DNA of 64,000 nucleotides from Ichthyobacterium seriolicida (GTDB lineage Bacteria; Bacteroidota; Bacteroidia; Flavobacteriales; Ichthyobacteriaceae): NCBI RefSeq assembly GCF_002369955.1, contig NZ_AP014564.1, positions 308,893 to 372,892 of the forward strand, read 5' to 3'. Shown piece by piece: positions 17,461 to 25,800 of this stretch (position 1 is its first letter; each line of letters starts with the position of its first letter). The notes under the pieces were generated by a model. It saw only the letters and a program-made list of their open reading frames with translations, ran no database searches and was not told where the DNA came from. The position numbers and the translations under genes were made by a program.

Positions 17461-18765
17461 CTAAAAGTGGAATCTTTTACTCTCTTCTAATAGAGGATTA
17501 CCCTCTGGAAAAAGGGGCGCTTTAGAAATGCCATTCATAACAATATAGACAAATAAACCTAAAACTCCCAAGGTAGTACCAATCTCTGGTATGCCTATAC
17601 TCCAATTACTCCCCACGCTGCCAGGCATTATCATAATAAATACGTCTAACCAATGCCCTATCAAGATTACTATACCTCCCATAATCACAAACCAGTAAAC
17701 ACGTTTAAAATCAGCATTTACAAGAAGTAACACAGGGAAGACGAAATTCATAACCAACATGGATAAGAATGGGATTTTATATTCTTCAAATCTGGTCATA
17801 AAATAAGTAACCTCTTCAGGAATGTTAGAATACCAAATCAACAGAAATTGAGAAAACCATAGGTATGTCCAAAATATACTAAATGCAAACATATACTTAC
17901 ACAAATCGTGTAGGTGACTATTATTAGCTTCTTTCAGAAGGCCTTTGGATCTTAAAAAGATAAATATAATAGCCGATGTAGTAGTCGCTGTAGCTAACAT
18001 TCCTGCCACGATATACCAAGCAAATAAAGTACTAAACCAATGAGGTTCAATAGACATTATCCAATCCCAAGAAGACGTAGAAGAAGTAACTGCAAAAAAG
18101 ACTAAAAATATCACACTATACTTCATAGACCTCCCCCAAAAGACCATGCCAGTCCCTGGAGTTTTTTGAAGTAATGAATTTTTACGAATTAGATACGTAA
18201 GCAAAGACCACATAGCCACATATATAACTCCTCTTATGATGAAAAATGGAAAGTTTAGATATCCCGATTTTCCAGCTATTATAGCATCGTAATTCTCTGC
18301 ATTAGGGTCTGTTATTCCCGATTCCATCCAATGGAATATATGATTCAGATGAAATGCAGATGATAAGTGAACAATCAAAATCAAAATCCCTCCTACAGGA
18401 ATAAAGAGAGTTATCCCCTCTATAATTCTGAGAACCAATACAGCCCACCCAGCCTTGGTAGCATTTTGAATAGATAAAAAACAAGCCGCCCCTAGGGAAA
18501 TAGCCATAAAAAAGAAAACACTTACATATAATGCCGACCAAGGTCGGGTTTGTAATTGATGTAATGTATGTGTCATATGTTCTATGTCATTGTGGGGATT
18601 ATTATCTACTAATTCTGTCGAGTGATGTGAATGCTCACCATGAGAATGTGACTTTAAGTCCTCTATGGTTTTAGGTGCCGATAATAAACCATACACAAGG
18701 GATATTACCCCTATAGCCATGAGTAGGATACAAACACCTTTTAGTCTCTTTGAAAATAAATACAT
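17461..18765 (-). CDS. actF: Alternative complex III subunit ActF (integral membrane, NrfD-like)
   Basis: The 434-residue polytopic membrane protein has about ten hydrophobic segments, with a histidine-rich loop (HSHGEHSHHST, residues about 41-51) after the first. It is the second large membrane subunit of the quinol:electron-acceptor oxidoreductase ACIII, related to ActC, and is thought to shape the quinol/proton side of the complex. Recognition rests on position as last gene of actABCDEF and on segments such as SSTSSWDWIMSIEPHWFST and FVMNFVFPVLLLVNADFKR-type stretches. It is 83 bp from actE, the largest internal gap in the operon. Confidence 0.88.
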   Translation of the reverse strand: MYLFSKRLKGVCILLMAIGVISLVYGLLSAPKTIEDLKSHSHGEHSHHSTELVDNNPHNDIEHMTHTLHQLQTRPWSALYVSVFFFMAISLGAACFLSIQNATKAGWAVLVLRIIEGITLFIPVGGILILIVHLSSAFHLNHIFHWMESGITDPNAENYDAIIAGKSGYLNFPFFIIRGVIYVAMWSLLTYLIRKNSLLQKTPGTGMVFWGRSMKYSVIFLVFFAVTSSTSSWDWIMSIEPHWFSTLFAWYIVAGMLATATTTSAIIFIFLRSKGLLKEANNSHLHDLCKYMFAFSIFWTYLWFSQFLLIWYSNIPEEVTYFMTRFEEYKIPFLSMLVMNFVFPVLLLVNADFKRVYWFVIMGGIVILIGHWLDVFIMIMPGSVGSNWSIGIPEIGTTLGVLGLFVYIVMNGISKAPLFPEGNPLLEESKRFHF

Positions 18766-18848
18766 GCTAATTTATTATACAGATATACGTTATTCTTTTT
18801 TGCTTAATGACTTAAAAAAATATCTACTTTGCTTATGCAAGAGATAAA

Positions 18849-19412
18849 TTACAAATCATTTCTTAACTTTTCTACATACTGAACTATTTCCCATCTCTCT
18901 TTTTTAGTTAATTGAGAAGCATGGGATCCCATTATTCCCTTTCCATAGGTTATAACGTGAAAAATACTACCTTCTGTTATATCTGGGAGCCTTACTTTGC
19001 TGAAATCTGGCACCCCTAGAATCTTTTCATTTTGCACTAAAATTCCTTGTCCATCACCTTTCTCTCCATGACAAAGGGCACAGTATATGTTAAAATTTGC
19101 TTTTCCATTGCGCAAATTATCTTCATTTTTTTCCAATGGAGATACCACTTTTGTCTTGGACAACTGATATCCTTCGGTTGTATTTGGCATATCATAAGGG
19201 ACGAACCCTCTTTTTACAGTTCCAGCTACTGGTTTCCTCGCTGAGGACTTATCCGCAAAATTTTCATTATAACTATATGGTTCATAGGCCAACGAATAGT
19301 ACATATCTGGCATATAAACTTTATTTGGTTTACTCTTATCTCTTTGACCACAAGAAGAAATAAACATTACAACAATTAAAAATTTTAGGGCTATGATTAT
19401 ATTACTCTTCAT
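18849..19412 (-). CDS. actE: Alternative complex III subunit ActE (monoheme cytochrome c lipoprotein)
   Basis: The 187-residue protein carries a lipoprotein signal (MFISSC, Cys21) and one heme c site CALCH (C111, C114, H115), with a likely distal methionine in GIMGSHASQL. It is the mobile or docking cytochrome subunit of ACIII and should pass electrons from the complex toward a terminal oxidase in the periplasm. It lies between actD (5-bp gap) and actF. Confidence 0.9.
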   Translation of the reverse strand: MKSNIIIALKFLIVVMFISSCGQRDKSKPNKVYMPDMYYSLAYEPYSYNENFADKSSARKPVAGTVKRGFVPYDMPNTTEGYQLSKTKVVSPLEKNEDNLRNGKANFNIYCALCHGEKGDGQGILVQNEKILGVPDFSKVRLPDITEGSIFHVITYGKGIMGSHASQLTKKERWEIVQYVEKLRNDL

Positions 19413-19417
19413 CTAAC

Positions 19418-19942
19418 TTATGGCTTATTTTTAATTTCAATGGCACCAGTTTCCCTAAGTAAATCCTTCAACTTATCTTCGTCTCCTTCTAAAACTACTT
19501 CCATGACAAATTTATCATCAGTAATTCTGATATCAGGACTATCTTCCATCTTTCCTGGATATAAATCACATCTGAAGAAAAAAGTGAATACCATCAGGTG
19601 CGCAGCACAAAATACAGTCAACTCAAACATGATTGGTACGAATGAAGGCATATTATAAAACCAACTATTAGCAGGTTTACCCCCTATATCTTGAATCCAG
19701 TCGTAGTTCATCATATAAGATGTCAACAAAATAGCAAAAGTCAAACCACAACAACCATATATAAAAGAGGTTATGCCCATTCTAGTTGGGGCTAGCCCCA
19801 TAGCCTTATCTAATCCATGAATAGGAAAAGGAGAAAAGACTTCTTCCACATAATACCCCTCTTCTCGGAGTCTCTTAACACTACCTAATACGATGTCATC
19901 ATCGTCAAATACTGCTAAAATAGTTTTATAGTTACTGCCCAT
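19418..19942 (-). CDS. actD: Alternative complex III subunit ActD (DUF3341)
   Basis: ActD is a small two-helix membrane subunit with the family signature EEVFSPFPIHGLDKAMGLAPTRMGITSFIYG and two hydrophobic helices at about residues 56-77 and 96-120. I chose the ATG at 19942 (174 residues). It follows the actC stop by one base and matches the usual N-terminus; an ATG 30 bases upstream (19972) would overlap actC. The protein has no redox centre; a structural role in ACIII is known for the family. Confidence 0.9.
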   Translation of the reverse strand: MGSNYKTILAVFDDDDIVLGSVKRLREEGYYVEEVFSPFPIHGLDKAMGLAPTRMGITSFIYGCCGLTFAILLTSYMMNYDWIQDIGGKPANSWFYNMPSFVPIMFELTVFCAAHLMVFTFFFRCDLYPGKMEDSPDIRITDDKFVMEVVLEGDEDKLKDLLRETGAIEIKNKP

Positions 19943-19943
19943 T

Positions 19944-21323
19944 TTACTTATGCTTTTTTTTGTATTCCTCACCTGAGGATTTTAATATAGTCTTCAACTC
20001 AGCTTGAGCTATAACTGGAAAAGTCCTAGAGTATGCTAAAAATAAGACAAAGAAAAAACCAATCGTCCCTACATAGATACCCAAATCTACAAATGATGGA
20101 GAAAACATTGTCCAAGATGAAGGAAGATAATCCCTATGCAAAGAGGTAACTATAATCACAAACCTCTCGAACCACATACCTACATTCACAAATATTGATA
20201 ATATAAATGTAAATACTATGTTTCTTCTCAATTTTCTAATCCACATCAACTGCGGAGATATGACATTACAAGTCATCATTATCCAATAAGCCCACCAATA
20301 AGGGCCTGTAGCTCTGTTTAAAAACGCATATTGTTCATATTCAACACCTGAGTACCAGGCTATAAATAATTCCGTTATATACGCTACACCAACTATAGAT
20401 CCTGTTACCATAATTATGATATTCATCAATTCTATATGTCTGATGGTAATATAGCATTCTACGTTTATAACTCTTCTCATAACTATCAAAAGTGTCTGAA
20501 CCATTGCAAACCCTGAAAACACAGCCCCAGCCACAAAATAAGGAGGAAAGATGGTCGTATGCCAACCAGGTATTACAGAAGTAGCAAAGTCCATAGATAC
20601 TATAGTATGAACTGAAAGAACTAGAGGTGTAGCTAAACCTGCTAATACTAAGGAAACTTCCTCGAATCTTTGCCAATGCTTAGCTCTGCCAGTCCATCCA
20701 AAGCTAAAAAATCTATATATCTTTTTAGTAAGTGGATTTACTGCTCTATCTCTTATCATAGCAAAGTCTGGAACCAGACCTACATACCAGAATACTAATG
20801 ATACAGTTAAATACGTAGATATGGCAAATACATCCCAAAGTAAGGGAGAGTTAAAGTTTACCCAAAGGGAACCAAATTGATTTGGTAAAGGTAAAACCCA
20901 ATAAGCTAACCAAGGTCGCCCCATATGGATTATAGGAAATAACCCAGCTTGTACCACAGCAAAAATTGTCATAGCCTCAGCAGACCTGTTTATAGACATC
21001 CTCCACTTTTGACGAAAGAGTAATAAAACAGCAGATATAAGAGTTCCAGCATGTCCTATACCAACCCACCAAACGAAATTAGTAATGTCCCATGCCCATC
21101 CTACAGTTTTATTTAAACCCCAAACACCTATTCCTACACCTATAGTATACGCCATACAGCCAAAGCCCCAAAGAGCTACAATGGCAGATATTGTAAACAT
21201 ACACCACCAGAACTTAGTAGCTTTACCCTCTATAGGTGCAACTATATCCAGAGTAATATCATGATAAGTTTTATCCCCTTCTATTAAGGCTTCTCTTACT
21301 GGAGATTCGTAATGACTACCCAT
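19944..21323 (-). CDS. actC: Alternative complex III subunit ActC (NrfD/polysulfide-reductase-like quinol-binding subunit)
   Basis: The 459-residue protein has about ten membrane helices and is the NrfD-type subunit that binds menaquinol and pairs with ActB. Diagnostic stretches include WWVGIGHAGTLISAVLLL, IHMGRPWLAYWVLP, HTIVSMDFATSVIPGWHTTIFPPYFVAGA and MWFERFVIIV. It follows actB after 19 bp and abuts actD, as usual for the operon. Confidence 0.93.
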   Translation of the reverse strand: MGSHYESPVREALIEGDKTYHDITLDIVAPIEGKATKFWWCMFTISAIVALWGFGCMAYTIGVGIGVWGLNKTVGWAWDITNFVWWVGIGHAGTLISAVLLLFRQKWRMSINRSAEAMTIFAVVQAGLFPIIHMGRPWLAYWVLPLPNQFGSLWVNFNSPLLWDVFAISTYLTVSLVFWYVGLVPDFAMIRDRAVNPLTKKIYRFFSFGWTGRAKHWQRFEEVSLVLAGLATPLVLSVHTIVSMDFATSVIPGWHTTIFPPYFVAGAVFSGFAMVQTLLIVMRRVINVECYITIRHIELMNIIIMVTGSIVGVAYITELFIAWYSGVEYEQYAFLNRATGPYWWAYWIMMTCNVISPQLMWIRKLRRNIVFTFILSIFVNVGMWFERFVIIVTSLHRDYLPSSWTMFSPSFVDLGIYVGTIGFFFVLFLAYSRTFPVIAQAELKTILKSSGEEYKKKHK

Positions 21324-21342
21324 TTAATTAATCTTTATTTTA

Positions 21343-24300
21343 TCAAACTTTTTTATTTCTCACTTTTACTTGATACATCACATTAGGTTTAGTTCCCACA
21401 TGTTCTAACAAGTAATATCTCCTATCATCTTTTTCCTTTTGAGCAATAGTGCTATCTGGATTATTTACATCTCCAAATACCATAGAGTCAGTAGGACAAC
21501 AAGAAGCACATGCTACAGAGTTTTTAAAATCTTCATCGACTAACTTCCTACCCTCTCTCTTGGCCTCTAGAATGACATATTGAGTAGTTTGTATACACAT
21601 AGAACACTTTTCCATAACTCCCCTAGATCTAACTACCACATCTGGATTTAAAACCATTCTCCCTAGGTCATCATTCATGTTAAAATCAAAGGCATCATTT
21701 TTAGAGTAATTAAACCAGTTGAAACGTCTGACTTTATAAGGGCAGTTATTAGCACAGTATCTAGTTCCCACACAACGGTTATATGCCATTTGATTTTGAC
21801 CTTGCTTACCATGAGAAGTAGCTGCCACAGGACACACCGTCTCACAAGGAGCATGGTTACAGTGCTGACACATAACAGGCTGAAATACTACCTCTGGATT
21901 TTCAGAAGCATCTTCTAAAGATGTTAATTCTGCTATACTTTCTGCTAGACCACTAGCGTTGTCTTTTGTGTGAGTATCTTCTTCAAACGAGCTTTTAGAA
22001 GAATAATAGCGATCTATTCTCAACCAATGCATATCCCTACTATTTCTCATCTCCTCTTTGCCCACAACTGGAATGTTATTTTCTACCTGACAGGCTATGA
22101 TACAGCTTCCACATCCAGTACACGTATTCAAATCTATAGAGAGCTTAAAATGATGACCTATAGATCTATCTACTGAATCCCAAAGATCTATCTCATTTAC
22201 ATTTTTAACTCCTTTATGTGTATCGAGAGCAACCTCTGGATTCCATTGGCTTTTAGATTTGTTTATATATGAGTCTAATGTGGTTTCCCTGACTACATCT
22301 CCTCTACCCATAAGGGTATTGTGTAACTGTATACATGCAAATTCATGATGTCCATCAGAAGACTTTTCTATAGAAACATCTGTCTGTACAGAATTGAAGT
22401 TCTTATATAGAGGATAAGCATTTACCCCTACCTCCATAGGGCTTTTAATAGCTTTTTTTCTGCCGTATCCAAAGGAAAGCCCAACGGTTTTATAAGCTTG
22501 TCCAGGTTGTACAATAACTGGAATCCCTTTTATAGTTAGACCATCGACAGTTAGATCCACTTTATCTCCATTTAGAGCTCCATTAGATACATTCCAGTTT
22601 TTTAAGCCTAATTCATTTGCTTGCTTGATAGAGATAGTTAAGTAATTATCCCAAGTAGTCCTAGTTATAGGGTCTGGCATTTCTTGTAACCAAGGATTAT
22701 TAGCTTGGTAACCATTACCCATACCTATTTTTCCATACAATTGTAATTCTGTGCCTTTGCCAGGCTTTATTTTTGAAGCTTCCGCATGTAGATCTATAGA
22801 ATTATCACTTAGATTTACCTTCTCATTCTTGATGAGAATCCCATCGTGTAAAGCCGTATTCCAAGAGAGAGAATCTAATATATTCTCCTCCCAGTATCTT
22901 TTTAGATAATCGTAAAAACTCTCAGTGGAACCCAACCAAGATAACATACAATCTTCTAATTGAAGTGAATCGAATAGAGGTCTAATCACAGGCTGCATTA
23001 GTCCGTATGCTCCTAGAGAGAAATTGATATCTCCCCAACTCTCTAAAAAGTGTGATTGAGGAGCTTTGTATTTCATAAGAGAAACTGTTTCATCTTCTTT
23101 TTGTGCAAAACCCACTGAAAAATCAACTTTTTTTAAACCTTCTATAAACTCTGAAGCATTTGGAAGAGTATAAACAGGATTTGTGTAAGAGGTTATCAAA
23201 ACCTCCACATTGCCTTGATTCATATCCGATACTAACCCTTCTATCCCATCATTTGTAGATGTACGAACGTAACGAGGTGTTTTACTTACCACCTCCGAAT
23301 TTAGGAGTTCGTTTATAGCCATGGCTATGAGATTTACACTCACCTCATCACTATGAACCGCTATAAAAGAAGATTTTTTTGCTTTTTTAATATCTTGGGC
23401 AATATCCTTTATACGATCGTCTATACTAGTCTTCTGACTAGGCAGATTCTCCCCAGAGAGAATATTGTAAAGATTGATTAGAGCAAATTTCTGTTGGGTA
23501 GGAGAAGCCGGAATTCTCTCATCCGCATTAGCTCCTGTTATAGACATATTAGACTCTATCTGTATATGTCTAGACATGTGTCCATCTTTTGGATATCTCC
23601 CGCTAGAATAGCTCCTTTCAAAACCTCCACCTTGCCAGTCACCTAAGATATCAGCCCCAAATGACAGTATAATACTAGCTTTAGATAAGTCGTATGACAA
23701 TAGAGCTTTTATTCCAAATTTCCTCTCAAAAGCAGTTACTGCAGCAGATTCTGAAATAGCATCATATGTGATGTGTTCTACTCCGTAATGATTTTTGAGT
23801 TTTTTTATCAAAGATTTAGTAGATGGCCCTACTAGAGAGGTCGTTAGAATTACAGACTTCTTCCCATTAGTTTTAGCTCTCTCTAGAGCCTCTTTTGTGT
23901 CTTTATTTAAGGTCTTCCACGAAGTTATGTCGTCTAATTTCTTAGGACCTTTCATCCTGTCGGAATCATACAACGAAAGTATAGAAGCAACTATCCTAGC
24001 GTTTACAGATCCGTAGTCATGAGCCAAAGGGTTAGGGTCTATTTTAATAGGCCTACCCTCTCTATTTTTAATCAACACTGAAGAGAGATCCTCACCGTTA
24101 TTTACAATTGAAGCGTAATAATCTGGAACCCCTGGAGTTATCTCTTCAGGCTTTATCACATAAGGAATACTCTTTACCACTGGACCTTCACAAGCTGCCA
24201 AAGAAGCAGTTAAAGTGCTAAATCCGACGTATTTTAAGAAATCTCTACGGCTGGTATTCGAGTTGTTTAAAGCCTCTTGATTGTTCCCTAAAAAATCTTC

Positions 24301-24405
24301 TACGGGAATATACTCTAAGAACTCTCTGTTCTTTATATTATCAACCACTTCAGAGCCTTGCTTGAGCTCCTCTAATCCCTTCCAATACTTTTTATTAGAC
24401 ATCAT
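21343..24405 (-). CDS. actB: Alternative complex III subunit ActB (molybdopterin-oxidoreductase-like plus Fe-S domain)
   Basis: The 1020-residue periplasm-facing subunit joins a degenerate molybdopterin-oxidoreductase-like region (about 60-720) to a C-terminal ferredoxin-like domain. The N-terminus has a Tat-like SRRDFLK (R53-R54) followed by a hydrophobic stretch and LAAC. Fe-S ligands appear as CTGCGSCIIAC, CQHCNHAPCETVC, RYCANNCPYKVRRFNW and CSMC with CASCC. That arrangement fits the three [4Fe-4S] and one [3Fe-4S] clusters known for ActB. The family lacks molybdenum cofactor. ActB links the quinol site to the hemes of ActA and ActE. Confidence 0.95.
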   Translation of the reverse strand: MMSNKKYWKGLEELKQGSEVVDNIKNREFLEYIPVEDFLGNNQEALNNSNTSRRDFLKYVGFSTLTASLAACEGPVVKSIPYVIKPEEITPGVPDYYASIVNNGEDLSSVLIKNREGRPIKIDPNPLAHDYGSVNARIVASILSLYDSDRMKGPKKLDDITSWKTLNKDTKEALERAKTNGKKSVILTTSLVGPSTKSLIKKLKNHYGVEHITYDAISESAAVTAFERKFGIKALLSYDLSKASIILSFGADILGDWQGGGFERSYSSGRYPKDGHMSRHIQIESNMSITGANADERIPASPTQQKFALINLYNILSGENLPSQKTSIDDRIKDIAQDIKKAKKSSFIAVHSDEVSVNLIAMAINELLNSEVVSKTPRYVRTSTNDGIEGLVSDMNQGNVEVLITSYTNPVYTLPNASEFIEGLKKVDFSVGFAQKEDETVSLMKYKAPQSHFLESWGDINFSLGAYGLMQPVIRPLFDSLQLEDCMLSWLGSTESFYDYLKRYWEENILDSLSWNTALHDGILIKNEKVNLSDNSIDLHAEASKIKPGKGTELQLYGKIGMGNGYQANNPWLQEMPDPITRTTWDNYLTISIKQANELGLKNWNVSNGALNGDKVDLTVDGLTIKGIPVIVQPGQAYKTVGLSFGYGRKKAIKSPMEVGVNAYPLYKNFNSVQTDVSIEKSSDGHHEFACIQLHNTLMGRGDVVRETTLDSYINKSKSQWNPEVALDTHKGVKNVNEIDLWDSVDRSIGHHFKLSIDLNTCTGCGSCIIACQVENNIPVVGKEEMRNSRDMHWLRIDRYYSSKSSFEEDTHTKDNASGLAESIAELTSLEDASENPEVVFQPVMCQHCNHAPCETVCPVAATSHGKQGQNQMAYNRCVGTRYCANNCPYKVRRFNWFNYSKNDAFDFNMNDDLGRMVLNPDVVVRSRGVMEKCSMCIQTTQYVILEAKREGRKLVDEDFKNSVACASCCPTDSMVFGDVNNPDSTIAQKEKDDRRYYLLEHVGTKPNVMYQVKVRNKKV

Positions 24406-24431
24406 CTAGATAATTATTTAAAAGGCTTTAA

Positions 24432-25673
24432 TTAGTAGTGACACTTGCCACATTCCAACCCTCCTATTTTATCAACTGTAATTTTACTTCCTTTATGTTT
24501 CTCTTTCATCTGATTATGAATGTCCTCATAGTAAGGATTACCTTCCATTTTAACCTGAGTTTCTCTGTGACAATTTACACACCAACCCATTGTTAAATCA
24601 GAATGTTGTCTCATGTCATCCATTTCCTTTACAGGACCATGACAAGTCTCACAGGCAATACCTCCAACCTTAACATGCTGAGAGTGATTGAAATACACAA
24701 AATCTTGTAAATCGTGAACCTTGATCCATTTTATAGGTTTTTGTTCGTAATTTTCTATATATGATGACGTTTCTGGATCGAAACCTATAGCGTTATATAT
24801 TTTAGCTATTTCTTTAGTCCCTGTATTCGTCCCCTCCTGTATATAAAAGTGACAGTTCATACACACATTGACAGAAGGTATTCCCGCTGTTTTAGAATAT
24901 TTCACACTAGAGTGACAGTACATACAATCTATCTTGTTGTCTCCAGCGTGTATCTTGTGAGAAAAGGCTATAGGCTGTATAGGCTCATACCCAGTATTTA
25001 CACCTACTTGCATCAGCCAATTCCAACCCAACCTGAGAAATGAAAAAATGATTATGATTATAAATACCGTTAGTAGTCTTTTATTTTTAAGAAACTTGGT
25101 AATGATATTTTTTACGCTGCCAAAAAATGAAAATGTCTGTTCTCCCTTAGCAGCTTTTATAGCGTTTTTAGATTTGAATAACATAGCTGTAAACAACAGC
25201 ATGATAGCCACTATAACCGATAAGAATACTTCTGTAGATATACCTTTGTCGCTGCCTCCACCGCCTGTGTTTTTTTCACCACTAGAAGTCGCTACATTGT
25301 TTTTATCTTCCTTAGGAGTATTCAGATGAGCTAGTATATTGTCGACATCAGCATCTGAAAGTTGAGGGAAGGGACTCATGAGAGATCCGTTGTATTCCTC
25401 AAATATAGCTATAGCGTCTACATCACCAGACTCTCTAAGCTTTACATTGTCTATAATCCAAGAATGTAACCACTCTTTCGATCTCTTTTGGCTGATGCCC
25501 CTAAGAGGGGGGCCGATAGTCTTTTTGTCTAAATTATGACAAGAAGCACAAAGAGAATTAAACAACGCTTTGCCCGCTTTCTTATCCTGAGAATATGAAT
25601 TATACGCAATTGAAAATAAAAATATTATAACTAAACAACATTTACGCATAATCGAAAGGGTTTCTTTTTTCAT
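24432..25673 (-). CDS. actA: Alternative complex III subunit ActA (multiheme cytochrome c)
   Basis: The 413-residue protein has six CxxCH motifs. One is in an N-terminal monoheme domain after a signal peptide (CASCH, residues 42-46). Five are in the C-terminal pentaheme domain (CMYCH, CMNCH, CETCH, CVNCH, CGKCH). Between them lie two membrane helices, around residues 150-166 and 198-216, separated by a lysine-rich loop. ActA is the first gene of the operon and forms the heme wire of ACIII. An N-terminal monoheme domain in addition to the pentaheme part is the layout I expect for Bacteroidota. Heme attachment would need the CcsBA protein encoded at 56577-59711. Confidence 0.93.
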   Translation of the reverse strand: MKKETLSIMRKCCLVIIFLFSIAYNSYSQDKKAGKALFNSLCASCHNLDKKTIGPPLRGISQKRSKEWLHSWIIDNVKLRESGDVDAIAIFEEYNGSLMSPFPQLSDADVDNILAHLNTPKEDKNNVATSSGEKNTGGGGSDKGISTEVFLSVIVAIMLLFTAMLFKSKNAIKAAKGEQTFSFFGSVKNIITKFLKNKRLLTVFIIIIIFSFLRLGWNWLMQVGVNTGYEPIQPIAFSHKIHAGDNKIDCMYCHSSVKYSKTAGIPSVNVCMNCHFYIQEGTNTGTKEIAKIYNAIGFDPETSSYIENYEQKPIKWIKVHDLQDFVYFNHSQHVKVGGIACETCHGPVKEMDDMRQHSDLTMGWCVNCHRETQVKMEGNPYYEDIHNQMKEKHKGSKITVDKIGGLECGKCHY

Positions 25674-25699
25674 ATTTTTTTTCAGAAAAAGTAATAGAA

Positions 25700-25750
25700 C
25701 ATCACAACGTGATGCGCGAAATTAAACTATTGAATTAATTTTTTTGTCAA
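25700..25750 (-). promoter_or_regulatory. Candidate actA operon promoter with an inverted repeat at the start site
   Basis: On the minus strand TTG (25748-25750), a 23-bp spacer and TAATTTCGC (25716-25724) form a possible promoter. Directly after the -7 box lies the inverted repeat CATCAC-AAC-GTGATG (25700-25714), about where transcription would begin. It could be an operator or the base of a 5' leader hairpin. Confidence 0.4.
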
Positions 25751-25800
25751 TTTTTAACGACACCCTGCAATTTATAAGCATTATAAATAATGAGTTTTAT

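Noticed and set aside
20341-20676. 111-codon serine/tyrosine-rich frame inside actC
   Set aside because: Alternate-frame shadow of the membrane helices of ActC.
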